NCBI GenBank assembly: GCA_030609665.1
Contig: JAUWBW010000061.1
Span: 1 to 9,336, forward strand
Length of the DNA: 9,336 nucleotides
Source of the DNA: Methanosarcinaceae archaeon
Lineage (GTDB): Archaea > Halobacteriota > Methanosarcinia > Methanosarcinales > Methanosarcinaceae
Direction: 5' to 3'
Within the stretch, counting starts at the first letter, position 1. Each line of letters starts with the position of its first letter. Positions 1 to 6,582 of this stretch are shown in pieces. The notes under the pieces are model-generated. The model saw only the letters and a list, made by a program, of their open reading frames with translations. It had not been told where the DNA came from and searched no databases. The position numbers were made by a program, and so were the translations under genes.

Positions 1-2
1 CG

Positions 3-434
3 GTTTATGCTGCAGTAGAAATTGATAATGTTAACAACCTTGACGCAGGTCAGTTTGACCTATCGTTCAATCCGGATGTTCTGAAAGTTGTCAATGTTGA
101 GGACGGGAGTATTGAGGGAACGAAGATACCGGTACAGTGGCATTCCATTGATGATGGCACGGTCAGGGTGATCTTCAATCTGGAAGGCGTTACCGGAATA
201 AGCGGCTCCGGACAACTGGCCAGGATCAGGTTTGAAGTGATAGGCGATGGTGAGAGCAATCTGCTCATTTCCAGCGGACTGCTCGGTAACACTGAAGCCA
301 ACAGGATCGATACGGACTGGGGAGTTACTACTGCGTCAGATGTGCCAGAATCCACGCCTGGATTTGAGACAGTGTTTGCTCTTGTGGGTTTGATCGCAGT
401 TTTCTGTTTGGTTACATTCAGTAGAAAATCATAG
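3..434 (+). CDS. Cohesin-domain surface protein with PGF-CTERM tail (3' part only)
   Basis: The frame is open from the window edge, so the N-terminus is missing; 143 residues are visible. Residues 1 to about 105 read as a type I-like cohesin fold: an early strand VEIDNVNNL, then FDLSFNPDVLKVV, GTVRVIFNLEG, and GSGQLARIRFEVIGDG, which are hallmark cohesin segments. A short linker leads to TPGFE (PGF at residues 119-121), a hydrophobic segment at about 124-138 and a basic end (RKS). This is the PGF-CTERM layout recognised by archaeosortase A, which in haloarchaea removes the tail and couples the protein to a membrane lipid. The protein is therefore probably exported and anchored on the outer face of the membrane. 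Cohesins bind dockerins, and the next gene begins 11 bases downstream and carries one. The fold and tail are well supported. The partnership is inferred, and further cohesin or other domains may lie upstream of the window. Confidence 0.85.
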   Translation, partial: VYAAVEIDNVNNLDAGQFDLSFNPDVLKVVNVEDGSIEGTKIPVQWHSIDDGTVRVIFNLEGVTGISGSGQLARIRFEVIGDGESNLLISSGLLGNTEANRIDTDWGVTTASDVPESTPGFETVFALVGLIAVFCLVTFSRKS

Positions 435-445
435 AGTTGATATGT

Positions 446-1822
446 ATGACAGGTAACAATTTCTTATTCGGGCTGGTCATAACTGCAATCTTACTGACCT
501 GTGTGCCAGCATCAGCAGCATCCGACTACACGCTTGATGTATTCGGTAATGCGAACGAAGATGACACCATAGACCTGAAAGATGTGGAATATACCACATC
601 CGTCATTCTGGGACTTGATGATCAAACACAACTTGCAGATGCAAAGTACGATGGCGAGATCGATATCCTTGATGTGACGCAGATCGAGCTGATCATGCTC
701 GGGCAGGAGAAGGAACTAACACTACTTGACATGATAGACAGAACAGTGACAATCCCGAGACCTATAAACAGAGTTGTAACAATAAGCGACGGTCTGGTGG
801 AGAGCACTATGATCGTATTCGGTGTGGAGGATAAACTGGTCGGTCTCGGAAGTAGCTGTGTACAGATGGATTTTGAATATTCATATACCACAACCTCTGG
901 TGAAGAATTTACTTATTCGGACGGAAAGAATACTGCAGGAGCGTTATGTCCTGAACTTGAGGATCTGCCACTGGTCGCTCAATCCTCAACCGGAATAAAC
1001 TATGAAACCATAGCCGGTCTTGACCCTAACATCATAATCTTGATATCAGGAAGTTGTACTTGCGGGTGTTATGATACAGATGAGAACACAATAAAAAGTA
1101 TTGAGATGATAGAAAGCTTGGGCATACCAGTCGTTGTGCTATCCACTCCAAACTGCTGCGACGCTGACATTGGCGCGGTATATGAAAGTATACACGTTCT
1201 TGGCGGAGTATTCAGCAAGTGGAGCGAGGCAGAAGACCTTGCCAGTATCCTTGAGGGTGAAGTCGAGTTCATCAAAGACAGGACCGAAGACATCCCTGAC
1301 GATGAAAAACCAAGGGTATTGTACCTTAATTTGATGACATTATATGGAGGCGGAGCAACCGTTGGTAGCGTAACCGGAACAGATATGATCGAATCTATCT
1401 TCCTTGAGGATACCGTCAATGCAAAGAACGCTTTTGATGGTATTGGAAAGCCTTCAATGTCCGCGGAACAGATTCTTGCCCTGGATCCGGATGTGATGAT
1501 GCTTCCTACTTGTCGGGGTTATCATCCTGCTAAAGAGGTCTATGAGGGCAAATCACTTACGGATCTTCAGGATTTGAGAGTTGTACGGGAAAAACAGATA
1601 TATTCCCTCCCATGGACACCGTGCAGATGCGGTGAACGGCTTGAGTTCCCAATAGACCTGATGATCGGGGCGAAAGCCTGTTATCCGGATCGGTTCTCAG
1701 ATGTAACTGTCAGTGATTGGGTGATAGACTTTTACATGAAGGTATATGGTGTGGACGAAGATACGGCTGAGGAACTCAGATCAGCCCAGTGGCTGGACTG
1801 GATGGAAGAAGAGGATTTTTAG
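446..1822 (+). CDS. Dockerin-tagged periplasmic-binding-type ABC receptor, cysteine-rich (SBP1)
   Basis: 458 residues if translation starts at the ATG at 446; a TTG at 437 in frame would add only three residues. There is no strong ribosome site, so coupling to the cohesin gene is likely. Residues 1-24 form a signal peptide ending ASA. The Cys in it is preceded by LLT, which is a poor lipobox. Residues about 29-88 are a dockerin with two EF-hand-like loops: N35-D46 (NANEDDTIDLKD) and D65-D76 (DAKYDGEIDILD). The rest (from about residue 95) is a Peripl_BP_2/BtuF-FecB-type binding domain, with RTVTIPRPINRVV at its start and the typical 'LDPNIIIL' and 'LDPDVMMLP' strands. The mature part has 11 cysteines, including CTCGC (204-208), CC (237-238) and CRC (393-395), which is unusual for this family. 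The family takes up iron complexes, haem, corrinoids or other metal chelates; the ligand here is unknown. The domains are firm; the ligand is not. Confidence 0.85.
   Translation: MTGNNFLFGLVITAILLTCVPASAASDYTLDVFGNANEDDTIDLKDVEYTTSVILGLDDQTQLADAKYDGEIDILDVTQIELIMLGQEKELTLLDMIDRTVTIPRPINRVVTISDGLVESTMIVFGVEDKLVGLGSSCVQMDFEYSYTTTSGEEFTYSDGKNTAGALCPELEDLPLVAQSSTGINYETIAGLDPNIIILISGSCTCGCYDTDENTIKSIEMIESLGIPVVVLSTPNCCDADIGAVYESIHVLGGVFSKWSEAEDLASILEGEVEFIKDRTEDIPDDEKPRVLYLNLMTLYGGGATVGSVTGTDMIESIFLEDTVNAKNAFDGIGKPSMSAEQILALDPDVMMLPTCRGYHPAKEVYEGKSLTDLQDLRVVREKQIYSLPWTPCRCGERLEFPIDLMIGAKACYPDRFSDVTVSDWVIDFYMKVYGVDEDTAEELRSAQWLDWMEEEDF
521..730 (+). repeat. Dockerin-coding repeat, copy 1 (in SBP1)
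   Basis: This 210-base segment aligns without gaps to 3898-4107 in SBP2. It includes an identical run of about 43 bases encoding the inter-loop helix, and synonymous positions are largely conserved. The similarity falls sharply after the dockerin, so the module has been duplicated or homogenised separately from the receptor domain. Confidence 0.85.
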
Positions 1823-1847
1823 ATGCACGATCCTCTTTTTTATTTTT
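1806..1847 (+). terminator. Hairpin plus T tract overlapping the SBP1 stop codon
   Basis: AAGAGGAT (1809-1816) pairs with ATCCTCTT (1830-1837). The stem can be extended outward by a G-T pair and two A-T pairs. The 13-base loop holds the SBP1 stop codon TAG. The right arm runs into a T-rich tract up to about 1846. This resembles a factor-independent terminator or an attenuating or RNA-stabilising hairpin between the binding-protein gene and the permease gene. Partial read-through would give more receptor than membrane components. Its activity is inferred. Confidence 0.45.
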
Positions 1848-1874
1848 CAAAGTAAAGGGTTGTGAAACAAAGTT

Positions 1875-2927
1875 ATGACTGGCATTACATTTAAAGAAAA
1901 AAGCACTGGCATAGTATTTTCAAACAGGGCCAGGATAAACTTTATTGCAACTCTGTTACTGATCCTGATCGCTGTAGTGGCAATAGCAATGACGCGCGGT
2001 GCATATAATGTGCCTGTAACAGCAGTATGTGATGTGATACTCGACAATCTAAACCTCGCAGACCAATCAAACTGCCTGTATGACACCATTGTATGGAATA
2101 TAAGGGTGCCACGCATACTACTTGCAATAGCAGTTGGGATAGCACTTGGAACCTCTGGTGCTGTCTATCAGGGCACATTCAGAAACCCATTGGTTGAACC
2201 ATTCATTCTTGGGGTTTCTGCCGGTGCTGCATTTGGTGCAGCACTATCCATCGTGTATCCGCAGTACCTGTTCTCGGTCCAGATTTCAGCATGTATCTTC
2301 GGTATGGTCGCGGTTTTTGGCGCATATTCACTGGCAAGGGTCAGAGGGGAAACACCGCTTGTAACTTTGATCCTGGCTGGTGTTATTCTTGGTTCAATAT
2401 TCATGTCAGGAGTATCCATATTGAAGTATATTTCAGCAGATACACAACTTAGAGAGATCGTCTTCTGGATGATGGGGGGATTTTATTATGCGGACTGGGA
2501 CATTGTATGGAAGGTTGTTCCTGCAATCGTTATATGCTCCATTATCCTTTGCATGCTTGGATGGAAATTGAATGTGCTATCAATGGGCGAAGAAGAAGCA
2601 AAAACACTTGGCATCAATACAGAAAAGTTAAAGATCGGTCTCATCACGTTGGCAACATTTATTACCGCTATATCTGTTTCTGCAGTTGGTATCATTGCAT
2701 GGGTGGGTTTGATGACGCCGCATGCTGCTCGTTTAATTATAGGTCCTGATCACAGGTTCCTGATACCGTCTGCAGCTATCATGGGTGCAATATTCCTGGT
2801 CATCTGTGATACACTTGCAAGAACCCTTACAACAGCTGAGATACCTGTAGGAATTATAACTTCACTACTTGGAGCGCCGTACCTGATCTATCTGTTAAGA
2901 ACAAAGAAAAATATATTTTTTGGGTGA
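1875..2927 (+). CDS. FecCD/BtuC-family ABC transporter permease
   Basis: A 350-residue protein, the usual length for one subunit of the homodimeric ten-helix permeases for iron complexes, haem and vitamin B12. Hydrophobic helices start at about residue 22 and fill the sequence. Family landmarks are visible: WNIRVPRILLA (74-84), GAVYQGTFRNPLVEPFILG (95-113), the cytoplasmic coupling segment GEEEAKTLGI (238-247) that contacts the ATPase, IAWVGLMTPHAARLIIGPDH (274-293), and EIPVGIITSLLGAPYLIYLL at the C-terminus. The ATG at 1875 is the first start after the SBP1 hairpin, and only weak ribosome-site resemblance is seen upstream. The stop codon lies 6 bases before the ATPase start. The role as membrane channel for the dockerin-tagged receptors follows from the gene order. 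The transported compound cannot be read from the sequence. Confidence 0.93.
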   Translation: MTGITFKEKSTGIVFSNRARINFIATLLLILIAVVAIAMTRGAYNVPVTAVCDVILDNLNLADQSNCLYDTIVWNIRVPRILLAIAVGIALGTSGAVYQGTFRNPLVEPFILGVSAGAAFGAALSIVYPQYLFSVQISACIFGMVAVFGAYSLARVRGETPLVTLILAGVILGSIFMSGVSILKYISADTQLREIVFWMMGGFYYADWDIVWKVVPAIVICSIILCMLGWKLNVLSMGEEEAKTLGINTEKLKIGLITLATFITAISVSAVGIIAWVGLMTPHAARLIIGPDHRFLIPSAAIMGAIFLVICDTLARTLTTAEIPVGIITSLLGAPYLIYLLRTKKNIFFG

Positions 2928-2933
2928 TTTAAG

Positions 2934-3713
2934 ATGTTAAAGGTAGAAAATCTACATTTTGAATACAGCGGCTTTACTGTACTTGAAGATATTTCATTTG
3001 AAGTAGAAAAAGGGCAGTTGTGTGCATTATTTGGACCTAACGGTACCGGAAAAACTACACTACTCAAATGTATTGCAAGATTACTCAATTATGGAAAAGG
3101 CAGAGTGCTTGTGGAAAATGAAAATATCAATAAGATAAAGCCAGAGGAGATTGCGAAATTAGTGGCTTATGTTCCGCAGGAGCATAAACCACCATTTCCA
3201 TATCTGGTCAAAGAGGTTGTCTTGATGGGAAGGACCCCACATATGAGGGGGGTTTTCGGTCCGTCAGAGAGTGATACCAGAGCTGCGGTAGAGGCAATAG
3301 AGATGATCGGTATTGCCGATATTGCCGAGAGACCATACACTGCTCTGAGCGGAGGACAGAGACAGCTTGTTTTACTGGCAAGAGCAATGGCGCAGGAAAC
3401 AAAGCTCCTGCTCCTGGACGAACCTACATCCAATCTCGATTTTCAAAATCAGATCAAGATATGGCGCATCGTTAAGGAGCTTACAAAAAAGGGCGTCACT
3501 GCACTGACCTGTACACATGACCCCAATCATGTTATGTGGTTCTGTGATAAGGCGATTGTGCTGGGATCTAGTGGTATTGTTGCTAATGGAAATCCGGCAA
3601 TGGCTCTAACTAAGACTACTTTAAACGAGATTTACGGAGATGTTTGTGATGTTAAAATTTTTGGTGATACCCGGATGATTGTACCGGCAGAAATGGAGAT
3701 TAAAAAAATCTAA
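2934..3713 (+). CDS. ABC transporter ATP-binding protein, iron-complex/B12 type
   Basis: 259 residues with all ATPase motifs intact: Walker A GPNGTGKT (34-41), Q-loop Gln82 in YVPQE, signature LSGGQ (138-142), Walker B LLLLDE (158-163), D-loop SNLD (166-169) and switch His195 in CTHD. The region after the Q-loop (VVLMGRTPHM) is typical of the FecE/BtuD/FhuC branch that serves FecCD permeases. The ribosome-binding site GGGTGA (2922-2927) contains the permease stop codon TGA, so the two genes are translationally coupled. A dimer of this protein should power the permease encoded just upstream. The C-terminal tail of about 30 residues (NEIYGDVCDVKIFGDTRMIV) matches the common extension of this branch. 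No defect is visible. Confidence 0.95.
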   Translation: MLKVENLHFEYSGFTVLEDISFEVEKGQLCALFGPNGTGKTTLLKCIARLLNYGKGRVLVENENINKIKPEEIAKLVAYVPQEHKPPFPYLVKEVVLMGRTPHMRGVFGPSESDTRAAVEAIEMIGIADIAERPYTALSGGQRQLVLLARAMAQETKLLLLDEPTSNLDFQNQIKIWRIVKELTKKGVTALTCTHDPNHVMWFCDKAIVLGSSGIVANGNPAMALTKTTLNEIYGDVCDVKIFGDTRMIVPAEMEIKKI

Positions 3714-3743
3714 AACGCATGATCGTTCTAAGGGAGCTATCTG

Positions 3744-3768
3744 GTTTTTACAAATGGTTTGCAAAAAC
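3744..3768. promoter_or_regulatory. 25-bp near-perfect palindrome upstream of SBP2
   Basis: GTTTTTACAAA and TTTGCAAAAAC are inverted copies (10 of 11 positions pair) around the three bases TGG. The site lies in the 115-bp gap between the ATPase stop and the SBP2 start, 60 bases before the start codon. It could be an operator for a dimeric regulator controlling the second receptor, or an RNA hairpin. I do not recognise it as a Fur, DtxR/IdeR or NikR consensus. Confidence 0.45.
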
Positions 3769-3819
3769 AATGGAAGCAATGACACTAATATCAATTATGT
3801 CTACAATATAAAAAATAAA

Positions 3820-3825
3820 GGTGAT
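3820..3825 (+). promoter_or_regulatory. Ribosome-binding site that decides the SBP2 start
   Basis: GGTGAT lies 3 bases before the ATG at 3829 and matches the 3' end of archaeal 16S rRNA. It selects this ATG, which also opens directly into a signal peptide. The open frame that continues upstream to 3679, inside the end of the ATPase gene, is therefore not the start. Confidence 0.75.
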
Positions 3826-3828
3826 AAC

Positions 3829-5085
3829 ATGAGATTAAAATCAATTGTAATTATAATAATTGCAAGCCTGTTGCTGCTAACACCATCGGCTTCTGCATCA
3901 GACTACAGGCTTGGCATCTTCGGGAACGCGAATGAAGATGATACCATAGACCTGAAAGATGTGGAATATACCGCATCCGTCGTTCTGGGACTTGATGATC
4001 AAACACAACTTGCAGATGCAAAGTATGACGGCGAGATCGATATCCTCGATGTGACACAGATCGAGCTGATTATGCTCGGGAAGGAGAAGGAGCTTACGCT
4101 TATCGATTCTGGCGATAGGACAGTAACTGTGAACAAGTCGATTGAGAGTACTGTCATATGCTTCCCTCACGTTCTTGAAACATTACGGTCGCTTAAGGTG
4201 CCGGTGGACAGTATAGCTGGTATAGCAAGACACTGGCCGGAGTACGATCCGGGTTTTTTCCCTGAAATCGGTGAGATGACAGATGTCGGAGATAGGTGGA
4301 CCCCGGATGTTGAGGTGATATTAACTATAAAACCAGATGTTGTTATTTTTACTGCGCTGTCTGCATATGCAGATACGACACAAACGGTCAATGCACTGGA
4401 ATCGGCTGGTATCAAGGTGTTATGTTTTAACCTCAACACATTGGAGTCATATCCGGAGGAAGTAGAAAAACTTGGATATGTGTTTAACAGGCAGGATGAA
4501 GCCGCAGAATTCCTTGACTGGCGTGAGAATATTCTTAGTTCGATTGAGGAGAGAGTGAAGAATATTCCGGATGAAGACAGACCCAGAGTATATTTCGAGG
4601 CTGCTTCAAAAGATGGCAGTTACGATATTTATGGGAAGTATGCATATATAGCAATGACTGGAGGTACGGATATCTTTTCAGATCAGCCTGGACAGTATAT
4701 GACTGTGGATCCTGAAGCAATAGCAGACCGAAACCCCGAAATTATAGTTAAGGTAGGTGGGACTGCCGGTGGTTATGGTCTGAATGCGGCTGATACATCC
4801 GAACTCGAAAAAGCAAGAATGGAGGTCATGAACCGGGATATATTGCAGCATGTGTCTGCAGTAAGAGAAGAAAATGTTCACGTGATCACTGTTCACCTGT
4901 TATCGTTCTTTGGCGATAGCGGATGCAGAAACTTCCTCCAGATCCCATATCAAGCAAAATGGTTCCATCCCGAACTCTTTGAGGATATGGATCCGGAGGC
5001 GATACATCAGGAATATTTGACAAGATTCCAGGGGCTGGACATTGATCTGAATGAGAAGGGTGTATTCGTATATCCAACAGTGTAG
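3829..5085 (+). CDS. Dockerin-tagged periplasmic-binding-type ABC receptor (SBP2)
   Basis: 418 residues. Residues 1-23 are a signal peptide (MRLKS, a hydrophobic core, then SASA) with no cysteine, so it is not a lipoprotein. Residues about 27-86 are a dockerin with loops N33-D44 and D63-D74. It matches the dockerin of SBP1 at 62 of 68 residues without a gap. From about residue 95 the binding domain follows: RTVTVNKSIESTVICFPHV, 'IKPDVVIF', RPRVYFE and 'RNPEIIVKVGG' are typical of Peripl_BP_2/FecB/BtuF proteins. The two binding domains are much less alike than their dockerins, and SBP2 lacks the CTCGC and CRC motifs of SBP1. No transmembrane tail is seen, so it must be held at the membrane by a partner, plausibly the PGF-CTERM cohesin. 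It has no permease or ATPase of its own nearby and probably shares the pair encoded upstream. The ligand is unknown. Confidence 0.86.
   Translation: MRLKSIVIIIIASLLLLTPSASASDYRLGIFGNANEDDTIDLKDVEYTASVVLGLDDQTQLADAKYDGEIDILDVTQIELIMLGKEKELTLIDSGDRTVTVNKSIESTVICFPHVLETLRSLKVPVDSIAGIARHWPEYDPGFFPEIGEMTDVGDRWTPDVEVILTIKPDVVIFTALSAYADTTQTVNALESAGIKVLCFNLNTLESYPEEVEKLGYVFNRQDEAAEFLDWRENILSSIEERVKNIPDEDRPRVYFEAASKDGSYDIYGKYAYIAMTGGTDIFSDQPGQYMTVDPEAIADRNPEIIVKVGGTAGGYGLNAADTSELEKARMEVMNRDILQHVSAVREENVHVITVHLLSFFGDSGCRNFLQIPYQAKWFHPELFEDMDPEAIHQEYLTRFQGLDIDLNEKGVFVYPTV
3898..4107 (+). repeat. Dockerin-coding repeat, copy 2 (in SBP2)
   Basis: The second copy of the dockerin segment of SBP1, in the same orientation about 3.4 kb away. 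Identical direct copies in one locus could recombine and delete the permease and ATPase genes, so selection presumably keeps both. Confidence 0.85.
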
Positions 5086-5124
5086 GAGAGTTGTTGTAAT
5101 TAACTAAAATGGAGTTTGATCTAC

Positions 5125-5541
5125 ATGAAAATGAGTGAAGAAATACAGGATATGATAAACGAGAATGTGGTCCATCTGGCAACCACATCCGGGGATGGTA
5201 AACCGAATGTGGTCCCGGTGGGCGGCATACGGGCAATAAATGATAGCGAGTTACTGATCATTGATGTCTTATTCGACAAGACAAAAAAGAACCTGCTTGA
5301 GAACCCTAACGTTGCAATTGCGGTCGAGGTGCTGGGAAAAGGAGCGCCGCGTGGCTATCAGCTTAAAGGGCGGGCAACGGTCCACTCAGAAGGCAAGTTC
5401 TTTGAAGAGGCAGGGAAGATGGTGGAAATGATGCGTGAAAAGCGCCCCAACCATCCGCACCTCACACTAAAATCCGCAGTTCTCGTAGAAGTGGAAGAGA
5501 TATATTCGACAGTTCTCAAGAAAGAGGGGGAAATGAGATGA
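5125..5541 (+). CDS. FMN-binding split-barrel (pyridoxamine 5'-phosphate oxidase-like) protein
   Basis: 138 residues from the ATG at 5125, which lies 10 bases after GGAG (5111-5114). A TTG nine bases upstream and an ATG six bases downstream are less likely starts. The opening helix and strand (VVHLATTSGDGKPNVVPVG, 15-33), then LLIIDVLFDKTKKNLLENPNVAIAVEV (43-69) and GYQLKGRATVHSEG (77-90), are the standard pattern of small PF01243-type flavin barrels. These work as homodimers with FMN, or sometimes F420 or haem, at the interface. The motif set does not fit true PdxH. The protein is cytoplasmic. It overlaps the next gene by ATGA, so it belongs to that unit and may supply a redox step on the same compound. 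The exact reaction is unknown. Confidence 0.82.
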   Translation: MKMSEEIQDMINENVVHLATTSGDGKPNVVPVGGIRAINDSELLIIDVLFDKTKKNLLENPNVAIAVEVLGKGAPRGYQLKGRATVHSEGKFFEEAGKMVEMMREKRPNHPHLTLKSAVLVEVEEIYSTVLKKEGEMR

Positions 5542-6578
5542 AAGTACTGGATATGGATCCTAAAATAAGTTCAGAGTCGCTGGACGGGATGATAAAAGGC
5601 TGTGAAGGAACGAGAATTCTCTTTACCGCTCTTGATTTCGACCTCTTTGACCTGCTTGACGGGTCAATGACAGCAGAGGAAATATCCTCAAAGATCGAGA
5701 CCGACGCCCCCATGACCGGGAAGTTCCTGAATGCTCTGGTGGCAATACAGCTTCTCGTAAAACGTGACGGCAGATATGCCAATAGCGAGCTTGCATCGAC
5801 CTTTCTCAGGAAGAGCAGCCCGTTCTATCAGGGTCATATACTCAGGCTTTCGGGAAACACTCGTGACTGGTCGAGATTGAACTCGATACTGAAAGGTGAT
5901 GTACCGGAAGAAGATGATAAAAGAGAGAATGATAGAAGCTTTGAAGATGTCTTTGATCCCAGCTTCATTCTTGCCATGGCTGAAGGTTCAATGCGGGGAG
6001 GCCTTCATCGAACCGTGAATGAAGTGTCAAAGCTTCCGGAGTTCAAAAAGGCAAGAAAGCTTCTTGATCTCGGAGGTGGGCACGGCCTCTATGCAATAGC
6101 ATTTGCCCAGATGAATCCGGATCTTGATGCCGTAGTGTTTGACCTGCCGCCTGTGACAGAGGTTACAAAAGAGTTCATCGGGCGGTATGATATGAACGAA
6201 AGGGTCGGTGTTATTGGAGGAGATTTTCTTGAAGCTGAGATTAAGAATGAGTGTGAGTATGACATCATATTCTCATCTGATGCCCTCTATCGGAAGCCTG
6301 ATGTACTTGCAGGAGTTTTGAAGAAGGTTTATGGTGCACTGAACAGCGGCGGTTCGGTCATACTCAAGCACTGGATTTTGAATGATGACCGCACCGCACC
6401 TCTCACATCAGTCTATTTCGATCTTATGCTATCCCTACGTGGTGACTGGCATCACATCTATACAGAAAATGAGTACATTGAACTATTGCAAGATGCTGGA
6501 TTTTTGAATATCCGTACTCTGGACATATCATCCCAAACAAGTCCGTCTGTGATCATCATGGGAAATAAAGAGGCATAG
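5538..6578 (+). CDS. COMT-like SAM-dependent methyltransferase with dimerisation domain
   Basis: 346 residues. ATG 5538 overlaps the upstream stop and follows GAGGGGG (5524-5530). Residues about 15-100 form the winged-helix dimerisation domain of PF00891 methyltransferases (DLFDLLDGSMTAEEISSKI, LLVKRDGRYANSELASTFL). The Rossmann domain follows, with SAM motif I LDLGGGHG (176-183), the acidic end of strand 2 FDLPPV (201-206), GGDFLE (227-232) and GGSVILKHW (271-279). Where plant and bacterial O-methyltransferases carry the catalytic His in an 'LHDW' segment, this protein reads ALYRKPD (249-255), putting Tyr251 in place of His by my alignment. The acceptor may therefore not be an ordinary hydroxyl group. 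Relatives act on phenols, carotenoids and bacteriochlorophyll (BchU). The family is firm; the substrate is unknown. Confidence 0.86.
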   Translation: MKVLDMDPKISSESLDGMIKGCEGTRILFTALDFDLFDLLDGSMTAEEISSKIETDAPMTGKFLNALVAIQLLVKRDGRYANSELASTFLRKSSPFYQGHILRLSGNTRDWSRLNSILKGDVPEEDDKRENDRSFEDVFDPSFILAMAEGSMRGGLHRTVNEVSKLPEFKKARKLLDLGGGHGLYAIAFAQMNPDLDAVVFDLPPVTEVTKEFIGRYDMNERVGVIGGDFLEAEIKNECEYDIIFSSDALYRKPDVLAGVLKKVYGALNSGGSVILKHWILNDDRTAPLTSVYFDLMLSLRGDWHHIYTENEYIELLQDAGFLNIRTLDISSQTSPSVIIMGNKEA

Positions 6579-6582
6579 GATT

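Noticed and set aside
437..445. TTG start for SBP1 three codons before the ATG
   Set aside because: It adds only MIC before the natural signal-peptide start and overlaps the region just after the cohesin stop without a ribosome site.
494..502. Lipobox in the SBP1 signal peptide (LLTC)
   Set aside because: Thr directly before the Cys is not normal for a lipobox, a good ASA cleavage site follows, and SBP2 has no Cys at all in its signal peptide.
1847..2178. Minus-strand open frames inside the permease and other genes
   Set aside because: They lie opposite well-supported genes and have low-complexity, shadow-like sequences.
3804..3813. TATA box (CAATATAAAA) for SBP2
   Set aside because: Only about 16 bases before the ATG, so the transcript would start after or inside the ribosome-binding site.
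3679..3828. Longer N-terminus for SBP2 starting inside the ATPase gene
   Set aside because: The ribosome site GGTGAT and signal peptide at 3829 define the start; the upstream stretch would hide the signal peptide behind 50 unrelated residues.
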